From the NCBI GenBank assembly GCA_002118135.1, contig BDIU01000273.1, positions 180,113 to 244,112 of the forward strand: a stretch of DNA of 64,000 nt, read 5' to 3'. The stretch comes from Trebouxia sp. TZW2008 (Eukaryota > Chlorophyta > Trebouxiophyceae > Trebouxiales > Trebouxiaceae). Position numbers and translations under genes: made by a program. Positions 22,116 to 33,345 of the stretch are shown here, in pieces (the first letter of the stretch is position 1; each line of letters begins with the position of its first letter). The notes beneath the pieces are model-generated. The model saw nothing but the letters and a program-made list of their open reading frames with translations, was not told the DNA's origin and searched no databases.

Positions 22116-23041
22116 AAACGCTTCCTCACAATAAACAAGTGTGTATGCATGGACACTGAGTGTAATGTCATTGAGTCAAGTGACAATGCAATAGTACTGA
22201 AGAGTCATGCTGCTGTCGCTGTCGCGTAGCTTAAATCTGCCTCAGCACGTGTTGTCAGCATCTCTGGCAGCATCGCAAAAGTTTAACGCCGTCTCATGTG
22301 GCAGTCCTTGTGCCAAGGACCTTTGTCTTGTTCACATAAACTTGCGTTCAACTGCTGCAAGGCAGACAGTGGTGTTGCTCAGCCATGACCTGGAGCTTGA
22401 GCATGGCATGCCAACGCACAGGCTGACTGGCAAGTCGAGGCAACCTGACAGTGTGCATTCTAGTTTGTTGGGGCCTCAGGCTGGCTGCACTAGGTATACG
22501 CTTGCCCTCCGCAGCTCCTCCTTTAGAGCTGCATGCTCAGGCTGTTCAGCCATTCATTCATGGGAACAAGGTGAACCTGTGACTCAGATCAAAGCTGTGA
22601 CACTCAACGCAGGACATTATTTGAGAGTGCTGCAGTGCACGTAACAAGAACAAGGTTTGATTTCTTGCGACACTACTACGCAGTGCGCTACAGCCTTGCA
22701 GATTGTGTCAATGTTGTGTCTTTGCAGAGCTATAGGGGGCTATAAATAAAATTGAACATTGTCTATGTGATCCGCTTGAAACATGCTGGCAGATGCTGCT
22801 TTGTTGCATTGTATTGAATTGGGGACAAACTCATTCTTCACTGGTGCAGGCAGCTGGTTCTGTGACTGATGCACTTGTGACTGCCGCATCAGTCACGTGC
22901 TTTCATGCCCAGATTGGCTAATGCTTCACTATGTTGTGAAGAGCTTGAAGTTTTGTGAGGCTTCGCTGACAGCCTTATTGCTTTTGAAAGCAGTGTTTAT
23001 ATGCTTGCCAAGACACATATGGAAGATAACATGGTATGAGC
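22116..23041. other. Intergenic region, convergent 3' ends
   Basis: Between the LRR gene (+) and TMCO1 (-). It holds AATAAA just after the LRR stop. A 145-codon frame at 22207-22644 has no recognisable features and the composition of non-coding DNA. I see no gene. Confidence 0.5.
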
Positions 23042-24043
23042 TCATTTGCCTTCATCAGCTATTGCCTGCCATGAGCTCATGGCCTGCATCTTGCGTGATG
23101 GGCCCCACCCTAGAAATTGCTGAAGGTTCATTCTGATGCCAGTCTGGCATAGCATGTATATGAATGCCTGCATGACATGGATTACGTTCGTTCAGTACTG
23201 GCAAACAACAAACAGAGTTCTGTGCTGATGCACACAGCATGCATGTGACATGAAGCCACAAAAGGTATAATACAGTCACAATTTGTGCTGCCGTGAGACT
23301 CATCAAACAGCTTTGACAGGCAAGGGAACCATACCATTGCACAGTCATTTAGTCTTGGATTTGTAAGTCCCCGGTGTGACAGCTTTGTGAGCAGCCAATG
23401 CGCTTCAAACGGCAACTTTGCCACAATTTGGCTGTCGTATCTGCATCACAGATCAGGGGACTTGCTTGTTCATGTTCATGTCAAAAGCTTTGCAGGCAGA
23501 GCTGCTGATGTAGAAGCATCATGCGAACACTGGAACACAAGACCGTGGCAACATGTGCTGATCAAGCTTGTGGCATCAGCGGCATGAATAGTGAGATGCA
23601 TTGAAGGGCAACACAGCAGGCAACTTACAGTCGGGATAGTAGCATGTACATGCCTATTGCGCCCAAGGCAGCCTGCAACAACATGAAAAGGTGAGGAAAG
23701 GAAAAGGAAAACTTGTTTGGCAAGTATGGTGAGTAATAAAGTCCAGTCGACAGTCTCCACTCTTGCTACCTACCACTAGGGACTGCTTGACTTTCATGAC
23801 AGCAAGCTCCTTGGTTGCCGCCTTTTTCAGACTTCCTTCGACTCTCTCAGACTTTTTTGCTCTTCCAGACTTGGCCACCGTGCCTTTGACAGAGTCTGAC
23901 TTGCGCGACTGCTTATTGATGGCTTGATCAATAGTCCTGAAGCTTGAAGACTGGTAGCACCAAATGAACAAGACGACCTCCGACCCCAGACTCAGCAGCA
24001 AAACGAAGAATACGATCTGCAAAGCGTCATACGAGAACGCCAT
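23042..24043 (-). CDS. TMCO1: TMCO1, ER calcium load-activated channel / GEL complex subunit
   Basis: Four exons (23774-24043, 23629-23672, 23335-23440, 23042-23167) join in phase to 181 residues, close to the family length of about 188. Motifs in order: first helix LQIVFFVLLLSLGSEVVLFI, the basic coiled-coil hairpin with QSRKSD and LKKAATKEL, the VKQSLVV to AALGAIGMYM second helix, the hallmark VAKLPF then LSHRGL and NDC, and a last helix AFIYMLCQTG followed by GWGPSR. In animals TMCO1 sits in the ER membrane, binds ribosome-translocon complexes with the Oxa1 fold, and has been reported to leak Ca2+ on ER overload. ATG 24043 was chosen; an upstream in-frame GTG would add 46 residues unlike the family. 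It is head-to-head with CWC27. Confidence 0.92.
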
Positions 24044-24391
24044 ATTCACGTTCGGCAGAGATCCTTCACCTAGTGTACCACTGATGTTACCTACATTAGC
24101 TGCAATGTCTGAACTCGGTCTGGGACGAAACGCCAGTTGCATTGCAAGCAAAGCACAAAGCAAAGCAGGAGGGCCGATCACGAGGTCAAACGTCCAAGCG
24201 CCCTACAGAGCTGCAGCATTGCGATTGGTTTGCGTCAGTGGGCTGCTTCACCAGCAGGGAACGAGGTCTCGTTGAGTATTTGTGGGTGCTACAGGACACC
24301 AAGTGTTGTTAGCACAGCAGGTTGGGCAGGTTGCCGGTGAGACAGGTCGATCTCACCTTGCGACTGCTCAAGCCAGGTCTCAACTTGACAA
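24044..24391. promoter_or_regulatory. Divergent intergenic region, TMCO1 / CWC27
   Basis: The 348 bp between the two start codons must hold both promoters. No clear TATA box or repeated operator-like motif was recognised. Confidence 0.45.
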
Positions 24392-27300
24392 ATGTCCCAG
24401 ATATACAATACAGAACCGCCGACCAAGGGCAAGGTAAAGACTTTCACGATGCCGGCTGTCCTTCGCCGGTCTCACTTTGACCTAACGCACACAGGCTCTA
24501 AGTTCTGCTTGGATTGATCAGGTGGTTCTGCACACAAGTTTTGGAGACCTAGATGTGGAGCTGTGGCCCAAGGAGGCACCAAAGGTGATGCTGCCAAGAG
24601 TATCAGGAGCACTGTTGCACAAATGATTCAGGCAAAGCAGTTACTACAGGCTCCTTACTGAACCCTTGTGCTCGCAGGCAGTTCGTAACTTTGTTCAGCT
24701 CTGCTTGGAAGGCTATTATGATGGGACAATCTTTCATCGTTTGATCAAGAACTACATTCTGCAAGGTGGTGATGCATCAGGCACAGGCGAAGGTGGCGAG
24801 TCAGTGTTTGGCGAGCCTTATAGGGATGAATTTCATTCCCGCTTACGCTTTACCCACAGGTGCTTCACAGCACTCTTTGCATGTTGCAGCGTCTCATGCA
24901 ATGCAGAACAAACCAATAGTGTGTCACTGAGCTTTTGGAGCAAAAGTTGCTGCCAATGCCAGGTACATTGTGCTCTGGCAGACACAGAGACAAGAGCATT
25001 GCCGAACTGCTGCTGTGATTGCTCAGGGGTCTGCTGGCGTGTGCTGGAGAAACCAGCGGGGATTCTGTTGTCCCAGACAGCAATCGCAGCCAGTTCTTCA
25101 TCACACTGGAAGCTACACAGCAGCTGGACAGGAAGCACACCATCTTTGGAAAAATCACTGGAGAGACTATCTTCAATCTTGCTGATCTCAGCGATGTTGA
25201 GGTGAGCAGCTGTGCGTCGTCATGTGCTTCATCATGCTTGCTTTATCAAAATGCACAACTTGTCTGCTTGAGAGGTTCTTTCTCTTTGGGTGAGAGAGTT
25301 AATCGTTACATATACATCTTGAGGCACACATATGGTCACAGAGATTATCATGGCAACATCGATTTTGTCTGGAAGCAAGCAGCAGGCAAAGTGATCAGCG
25401 TCCCGCAAGCGCCGTGTGATATGTATGGCTTGACAGGCAATGCAATTGTGGACAGATTCTTGGTCACTGCACAGGTCACGCTGATGTTTCATGCACACAG
25501 ATGCAAGCGTTGTTGCTGAGACTGTGTTGTGCCACACAGAGTTGTGTTACCTTCAGCTCCTTGTCACACTTCATTGACCAGGTTGTGTGTGTACCACTTT
25601 CACAGATAAGGAATGCAGGTAGATGCGGACAGCATGTTGCTGACTAAGCTGGTGATCAGGGATGCTGAGGTGCTTTGGAAAGCCCTGGATGACCTGCAAC
25701 GCAGAGCGTGTTAGCTCCAGTCAATGTTCGCATGACACTGACAGCTAACAAGTGCAGGTAGATGCGGATGATGTGCCGCTGGCTAAGCTAGTGGTCAGGG
25801 ACGCCGAGGTGCTTTGGAACCCTTTTGATGACTTGCAACCCAGGGTGGATAAAGAAGACAAAAAAGCAGCCAAGGCAGAAGCTGAGGCGCTACAGCAACA
25901 GAGGTGACGCTTTTCACCCTATCACTCCTTTTCCCCATCAATCATTGGGCTGCTGTTGCTGTTGCTGCTGCTGCCGATGCTGCTGCCTATGTAGCAGCCT
26001 GCCAGTCAGAGAAGCATACAGCAGGCATGGCATAGCAGCAAGGAAGTCCAAGTATACAGTCAAGGTGCAGCTAGTGCTGCTGTCGATGCAATGCCATCAT
26101 ATGACACTGTAAGGCACAACCCAGCAGCAGCGCAGCTTTGAAGCACAGACATCAAGCTACTTGAAGCTGGTGTCATTGCTGCTGTTTAAGTACGCCATCA
26201 TCTGCCATTTAATGCATGATAAAGTGAAACTGTTCCAAGCTTTCACCTCAAGAATCAGCTTATCAGCTGTCCTGAGCAATGATGCAACGCATGAAGGCAT
26301 CAGCAAGTGCCTGTTTCATTCTGTGTGCATGAAAGGCTCTGATCAAGTCCGTTCCACAGCTATCCATCAGGCCAGGCAGCAGCATACTGAAGCAGAGAGC
26401 AGCACCATCCGTTGGCAATCATGCAGCTCGGTGACGTCAGTCTGTGCCGCAGTCTTTTGGAGCCTTGCCTGATGCATTGCTGTAGCAGGCAGAGGACGCT
26501 GTGTCCAGCACACTGTTACCTTCACCTTGCATGCTTGATTCAGCCTTTACCAACAGCCTTTTGCGAAGCGCTGCAGCAGGCAAGACAGCAGCAAGCTGAG
26601 CAGATAACCCCCATGTCTTGATGGGTTGCGTCAGAGATTTTGTCAGCCTTCTGCTGCTGTGCCTGACACACACACAACAGTCAGGCTACAGTCAAGCCTA
26701 TGTTGTGCAAGGCAAATTTTTGCTGAGCCTTGATATTGTGGCTTGCTGTAGCAGGCAAGACAGCAGCGGGCTGAAGCAAACAGTTGATCAACCCCTTGGT
26801 ACTCATGCAGCTGGGTTGATTTGTGCTCCGCTTCAGCCCTCTGGTGGTGTGCCTGACGCACTGCTGTTGAGAGTCAAGATGGCAAGACTTGGCAAAGCTT
26901 TGCCCTGAGCAAAATGGGCTACAGTCAAGTTGTTTTGCTGAGTACTTTCCAAAGCGCTGCAGCACGCAAGACAGCAGCAGGCTGAAGCACACAGTTGCGC
27001 AACCCCTTGATGCTCATGCAGCTGAGTTGGGCAATCGTCTGCTTCAGCCTTCTGGTGCTTTGCCTGATGCACTGCCACAGAAAGCCAAAGAGGCCAAGAC
27101 TCAGCCATCATCTGCCTTGAACAGAAAGGGCTACAGTCAACTTAGCCAAATCCCTTGCAAAGCGCTGAACGAGGCAAGACAGCAGCAGGCTGAAGCAGAC
27201 AGCTGATCAACCCCTTGGTACTCATGCAGCTGGGTTGATAGGTATTCCGCTTCAGCCTTCTGGTGCTGTGCCTGATGCACTGATGCAGAAAGCCAAAGAG

Positions 27301-30300
27301 GGCAAGGCTCAGCCATCATTTGCCTTGGCACAGAAAGGGCTACAGTCAAGTTGGCCACATCCCTTGCAAAGCGCTAAGTGAAGCAAGACAGCAGCAGGCC
27401 TTAGCAGATAGCTGACTAACCCCCTGGCAGTCATGCAGCTGGGTGAAGTCAGTGTTTGCTCACGGCCTTCTAGTGCTTTGCCCCAAAGCACTGCTACATA
27501 CAGCCAAGAGGGCAAGCTTTGAGCAAGTATTCACCTTGGGCAAAATGGTTAACAGCCAAATTAGCCTGCTTAGTTCCTTCCAAAACGCTGCAGCAGGCAA
27601 GACAGCAGCAGGCTAAAGCAGACAATCAACCAACCTCTTGACAATATTGCAGCTGGGTCGGTATACCGCCTGCTTCAGCCTTCTGGTGCTTTGCCTGATG
27701 CACTGCTGCGGAGAGCCAGGCGAGCAAGGCTCCAAGTGTTACCTTGCATGCTTGAGCTCAATTTCACTTCTTTTGAGCGCTTTGCATCACGCAAGGCAGC
27801 AGCAGGCTGAAGCAAAGAACTGCTTCATTCGCAGGCTGAAGCAAAGAGCTGCTTCATCTCTGCACGGGCATGAAAGGCAAGGAAAGCTGGGTTCTGCAAG
27901 CATTTACCCTATCAAGTCAAGTCAGCCTGGCCAGTTGGCAGAAGCCAACTCTCAGCGACTCTCAGCATCAGCATGCTGAGTGCCAAATTGCATGCTCAAT
28001 GGCTGATGCACACTCTGTTTCTTCAGCCTGACAATACAAAGCCGTCACAAGCTCTCAAAAAGGTCTTTGATTACTTTGTACGCCTCAAAGTTTGTGGTGA
28101 TTACAGGCAGCAGAAAGCTGAAGCAGCTGCAAAGGCAGCTGTGAAGCAGAAGGGCAAGCGCAATGCCAAGCTGCTGTCCTTTGACGAGGAAGAAGATGCA
28201 GAGGAAGGGGCTGTACCCAGAGCCAAGATCTCCAGCTACCATGATGCAGTTGAAGACAAGAGGTAAGACTCAGCTTGTCTTTCATAACTGACACAGTTTA
28301 CAACTCAACAGTCAGTGTCCTTTGACGAGCAAGAAGACGCAGAAAATGGGGCTGTACCCAGTGCCAAGATCTCCAGCTACCATGATGCAGTTGAAGACAA
28401 GAGGTAAGACTCAGCTTGTCTTTCTTGACTGACACAGTTTCTGAATCAATCAGTGAGTGTCCTTGGATGAGAAAGAAGATGCAGAGGAAGTGGCTGTGCC
28501 CAGAGCCAAGATCTCCAGCTATCATGATGCAGGCAAAGGAAAAAGCTAAGCCCCAGCTTGTCTTTCATAACTGACACTGTTTCTGAATCAATAAGTACGT
28601 GTGTCTGGACGAGAAAGAAGATGCAGACAATGGGGCTGTACCCAGAGCCAGGATCTCCAGCTATCATGATGCACTTAAAGAAGGCGGGTAAGGCCCAGCT
28701 TGTCTTTCGTAACTGACACAGTTTCCCAATCAACAGTGAGTGTCCTTGGATGACAAAGAAGATGCAGAGGAAGGGGCTGTGCCCAGAGCCAAGGCGTGTC
28801 CAGCTACCATGATGCTGTTGAGGACAAGAGGGTATCATCCAGCCTGTCTCTCACAAACCAACATCCAGATAAACCTGCAATTGAATGCCCTTGACAAGCA
28901 ATAGGATGTAGAAGATGGGGTCAGACCCAGATTCAATATTTGCAGCTACCATGACTGAGAACAAAAAGTAGCGTGCAGCTTTTAGTGTTGTCAAATGCTC
29001 TTGTAATCAGCCATGGACTCCATCCGCTCAAGCAGGAAGTGGTGTTTCAAGGTAACAAATGATAGAGATTAAAAATCCATTGTACCTAGGCTGCATTTTC
29101 TGTATCATTACCTTCCTTCATCTGCCTTTTTATGCTGTGTTGCCATGCATACTCCCGCAGAGATAAGCAGTAACCTGATTTGGCTTACCAGAGTATGCTC
29201 AATGCAGGTTTTTGCGGGACGATGCAGTTGAGGCAGAAGCTGTACGGCAAGCAGAAGCTGAAGCAGATGCTGAACGGAAACGCAAGGCAGCATCTGTCAG
29301 GGATAGCCTCAGTAAACAGGTTTGCCCTCAGCTTTCATGCCTTAGATCCCTTTCTTTTCCACAATTTGCGTTCATAGCCAGTCAGCTATACATCACAACG
29401 TGAGCGTGTTTAGCAATGCTTTAGGCAATTTACTTTGATTCAATGTCTCAAGTCGTGCATTCTGCTGCAGCGTGCTGCAGAGTCAGGCGCAACCACAGAT
29501 CTCAGTGCACAGCAGAGTGCTCAAGGCAGTGAGCAGGATTTTGCTGCTGAGATGCGAGCAAAGGCACAAGCCAAGAGGAAAGCACCTGTGCCAGACGCTG
29601 CTCTAGTAAGTGCCTAAAGCTGCATCATTAGCATTTGAACAATCAGTGTGCAACGCTCTGAAAGCAAATGCAAAGCATCCACGTCTGCTGCAGCTGCTGT
29701 GTCATCTTCCTGAGCACAAAGGCGGTCTGCAAGTGGAACCCTATTGAATCCAGCTTCACCTCATGTTGTCTAGTATCGTCTGCAGCAAAGTGCTGACTCA
29801 TCTCCACAGCTGTTGAGTGGCTCCTTGTCAAAAGGTTCGAAGCCCGCTTGCTTCAGATGTGCTTGAGCAGCAAGTGGTCAGGCGCTAGAGCTGGACTTGT
29901 ATGGCTTCTCTCAGTTTCCACTCGCAACATGAGCACTACGTCCCCAGGTTGGATGCTTTGTTCACCGTGCATTGCAGGCAGCAAAGCGGCCAAGAGAAAG
30001 CCCAAGCTCTGACAGTGATGAGGATGATGACGATGATGAAAAAGAACGCCCAAAGAAACACAACAGAGCGGCAGTCCTTGCAAGCAGCCAAGCACAGCCA
30101 GTTGCACTCGTCACTTCAAAAAGGGTAGGCTCAAGCACCTTCACTTTGCAGCACATTGCATTGCATTCTGTTTGGGCCAGGCTAATGGCGCTTGACTGCT
30201 GGATGGTAGCTATTCTTGACGTTGACTGCGGGATGCTAGCTCTCTTTCCCTTGTTTGCTGCTATGGGAGGGTAGGCAGGTGTTTTACTTCTGATGGCTGA

Positions 30301-31847
30301 AGCCTTCTTGAAGACTGGCACAGGGACCAAAGATCATGACACATTCAAACCCTGAACCCCAACACGCACGCTGACAAGAGCTATGAGCTTGTTGATGTTG
30401 GGCTTTGTGCATATGAACACGATTGCATGATACTTTACTCCGCATGAAGACACCTGACAGTTGTGCTTTTTGAGCTGTTTTTTTCTGGCAGATGACTTGA
30501 GCATAGGCTTTTGTGTGTCAGCGCCAGAAGTCTGTCCCCATGCAGACTTTTCGTAAACCTCAACAAGCATAGCCTGCTTTGCCACAGTCAGAACAGTTTG
30601 ACGGGTTTGACACCTGACTGAGTAAGGGTGGCAGATGCAAAGCTTCAGACCAGCTGGCAGCGCAAGAACAAGGAGTATAAGCAACGGCATGAGCTGACAG
30701 CGCACCGGCAGTCTGACACCATGGCTCGTATCACATGTAGAGCGTGTAAGGCACTTGATTACTCTTAGACCCTGACATTAGAAATTTTGCTTTAGGTAAA
30801 GGTAGCAGATGCCGAGCTCCTGACAAAGTGGCAGCGCAAGAACAAAGAGTATAAGCAGCGGCATCAACTGACAAAACACAGGGAATCTGACACCATGGCC
30901 CGCATCAGGAAGTTTCAGGAGAAACTGGCAGGCTCCGCTACAAATGAGCAACCTGTCAAGGCCACAACTGCTGCAGACTCTGCTGCCAGAACTAACGCTG
31001 AAGATGCAGCTGAGCCGGCAAAGGCTGAAGAAGAGGTATGGCGCCCTGATCTCGTCATTGCTGAAAAATTTGCAAGTCTACCTGCTTCATTTGCTTTTGA
31101 CGCCACCTTCTTTTGGGGTAGCTCTGCTCGGGGGGTAGTTCTGCTCACAGAGTCATGCTTTTAAAGCCTTGGCTGCATGTTGCATGCTGCTTGGGTCAGC
31201 GCGCAAGCTGATCTGCCTGACTTCTGCATCAGGTCAATGTTGCAAACTGTACTTTTTACCATGTGATTGGGGCTCTTGAGATTCTCTGCTGTAACTGCAT
31301 CTTGGCCGGAACCGTAGACTAAAAAAGATACTTGCATATGTGCAGGCGTATGCAGGCAAAGTGAACAATGACATCAATCATGATGCCTACAGACCAGCCG
31401 CATGGCGGGTAGACAGATACCTAGATGAAGAAGACGATGGGGACACCTTTAATTCGTTGCGGTCTCATCGCTTCGTCTTCAACAATGACAAGGGTGCTGT
31501 TGATGCAATGGCTCGTACAGAGAAGACAGATGACTACCTGGTAATCATCACATTACACCCTGCGCATGTGCACAAGCTGACTTGTCACTGCTTGATTGGC
31601 ACATCTGCTTGGCGAACATCGTATGTTTGCGTGTGCACAAGCTGAGCTGCAACTTGACTCAACATGGCACCTGCTAGGTTCCTTCTGGACCTACCATGAT
31701 CAGTTGCATGCTCTGTATATGGCTGCAAAGGTCTACTCTGCCGCAAATGAGTCTCTTTTCATTTTGCAGGTTATTGACCCACGCAATCAGACTGATAAGC
31801 CTTACAAGAAGACACTGCGCAGTGAGCTGACCAGTGGCCCCAGATAG
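24392..31847 (+). CDS. CWC27: CWC27 spliceosome-associated cyclophilin
   Basis: Twelve exons join in phase to 556 residues: 24392-24433, 24522-24584, 24678-24859, 25027-25201, 25758-25903, 28107-28262, 29208-29319, 29471-29605, 29978-30124, 30796-31035, 31346-31540, 31770-31847. The start MSQIYNTEPPTKGK matches the conserved family start. The cyclophilin domain spans about 14-165, with NFVQLCLEGYYDGTIFHRLI, GGDASGTGEGGES and SQFFITLEATQQLDRKHTIF. CWC27 cyclophilins commonly have a weakened active site; here the helix after the GESV stretch and the ITLEAT segment should be inspected for loss of catalysis. The rest is charged and disordered: LLSFDEEEDAEEGAVP, Lys/Glu/Ala segments and a run DSDEDDDDDEKE. 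It ends IDPRNQTDKPYKK, like human IYDPRNPVNKRRR. It acts in the activated spliceosome (Bact) with CWC22 and eIF4A3. Exons 5, 6 and 10 have many echoes in flanking introns. Confidence 0.95.
25615..25712 (+). repeat. Exon echo of CWC27 exon 5
   Basis: Lies just upstream of the real exon (25758-25903) and copies acceptor plus about 90 bp: TGCAGGTAGATGCGGACAGC against TGCAGGTAGATGCGGATGAT, GAGGTGCTTTGGAAAGCCCT against GAGGTGCTTTGGAACCCTTT. It ends in an in-frame TAG and has no donor. Confidence 0.85.
26350..27845 (+). repeat. Tandem array, about 210 bp unit, eight copies, carrying CWC27 exon 6 start
   Basis: GCAAGACAGCAGCAGGCTGA recurs at about 26577, 26754, 26966, 27175, 27385, 27597 and 27793, with a degenerate first copy near 26368. 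Spacing is mostly 209-212 bp. This core resembles the acceptor and first bases of exon 6 (CAGGCAGCAGAAAGCTGAAG, 28103-28122). Other unit parts carry CTTCAGCCTTCTGGTGCT and GGGCTACAGTCAA. The array fills the 2.2 kb intron before exon 6. Confidence 0.8.
28263..28990 (+). repeat. Tandem echoes of CWC27 exon 6, 3' half plus donor, five copies
   Basis: After exon 6 the block GTCCTTTGACGAG...GATGCAGTTGAAGACAAGAG|GTAAGA recurs at about 140 bp spacing (starts near 28317, 28460, 28600, 28750, 28890), each followed by the intron phrase CAGCTTGTCTTTC and ACTGACACAGTTT. The first copy is nearly intact; the last is barely recognisable. Divergence increases with distance from the source exon. Confidence 0.85.
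30616..30722 (+). repeat. Exon echo of CWC27 exon 10, 5' part
   Basis: TGGCAGCGCAAGAACAAGGA, GTATAAGCAACGGCATGAGC and TCTGACACCATGGCTCGTAT mirror exon 10 (30796-31035). It has no donor and is followed by intronic sequence. Confidence 0.85.
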
Positions 31848-33345
31848 ATTTCTTTGTGAAAGATTGACTTTTGTTGATGTCTTGGTGTACATGCATGAGG
31901 CAGTGCAACTTGTGGTCGTGTGTGCTTTTTGTTTACAGGATTTGTCCAGTTGATGTGCACTGGCAGCAAGACTTGAGCTATTAGTGTAGTCGAAGGCAAT
32001 GTAGGCGGCTCACTGCCATTGAGCACTGCTGCAAACAGCAAGTTCTATGAGTCGCAACATGTGTGTGTTTGAACAAGTGGACAATAACCATGCAACAAAC
32101 AATGTCCTGCTGTTGCGTTGATTCTGATATGATGTAACGTGACATCACCAACTTGAGTAGTAGTGAAAGCATTAGGGTGACCACCACAGTGATTCGAGAC
32201 CTGAAATTGTCTCCTTGTACCTATACCTATGATGTCTTGGCAATGCTTTCGGATCAGGAAGTAAGAAAGTTAGCTCTGCCAGACTACTTTTAGGTGAAAC
32301 CTTTAGCTTTTGGCATCTTCCAGCAGAGTCCAGACTGAGGCCTCATGCAAGCGAGCTTGAGATAAGGATAATTATTGTGCATTGTACTTATGCCAATGGT
32401 TAGGCATGCTGGCTGCCTTGTAGCAATGCATGCCTGCATTCATTGACATGATGCAGCAGGCCATTGGTCGAGACATTTGTAGCAAAGAATGAGACTTGAT
32501 TGTTTGGTACATTGACATTCCAGGATTGCTTGCTTCTGAAGCAAACCTTTTGCCGACAGCTGGCCAAGGCTTGTTGCGGCTTTGGGCAGTAAGTGACATC
32601 CAGGCAAGCGCAGGGTGCACGTAAAGAGATTGCAGCAGGCTACCTTTGTGGGCCATCACCTTATGGACATTGTCACTGACAACAGACATCTGTGAACGCA
32701 TGATGAACAAGACAAACATAGGGCCCACACCTTGCAGACAATCAACAGTGCAAACAAGACATTCTTTATAAAATGTATGATCACAATGTCTTGTCTAGAA
32801 TGTAAAAAGCCAGTCAAAGCCAAAGACAGACAGTGTGAGAGCCACATCATGAGAAGAACGACCTCAACACATCGGACACAGCTGTGAGTCCGATATAACG
32901 CAACCAAGTTGCATGCTGTTCTGCCAGACATGCAGGCATTCAGCAATCACAATGTACTGTGAGCATGGCGTAGGCACAGTGACCAGGGGGTACCAGAATC
33001 AAGCTGCCTGCTGCATTGCCGAAAAGTGCATGCCTCCAGCAATCACAATTTCAGAGCATGACTTGCAAAAGGAAGCAGCGCCCCATATGATGGCATTTCT
33101 GCTTTAACACGCCCTCTTTGGTCACAATGTGAGCAAGACATGCCTTCACCCAATTGATACCCCTGTTGCGACAGGATTATCTGGGGTGTCATAAGCATTC
33201 ACAGTGTCAGCAGGACATGCAGATAGTGCCCAATAAGTGCCCCATGTCTTGCCAACAAGGGCAGGAATTTAGCACCAACGGCTGGCCCATATTATGACAA
33301 GCCCAATACAATGTGACTCCAGAAGTCTAAGTCAGAAGTGTGACT
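31848..33345. other. Intergenic region, convergent 3' ends
   Basis: Between CWC27 (+) and the KH-protein gene (-). Open frames (for example minus 32372-32728) have no recognisable domain and no splice support. I see only the expected UTRs. Confidence 0.5.

Noticed and set aside
22207..22644. 145-codon plus-strand frame
   Set aside because: Lies between convergent genes, with no known motif and no codon bias seen by eye. Could be rescued by RNA evidence.
26437..27515. Multiple minus-strand frames with LACCS and HQAKHQKAEA-like repeats
   Set aside because: Antisense to the 210-bp echo array of CWC27.
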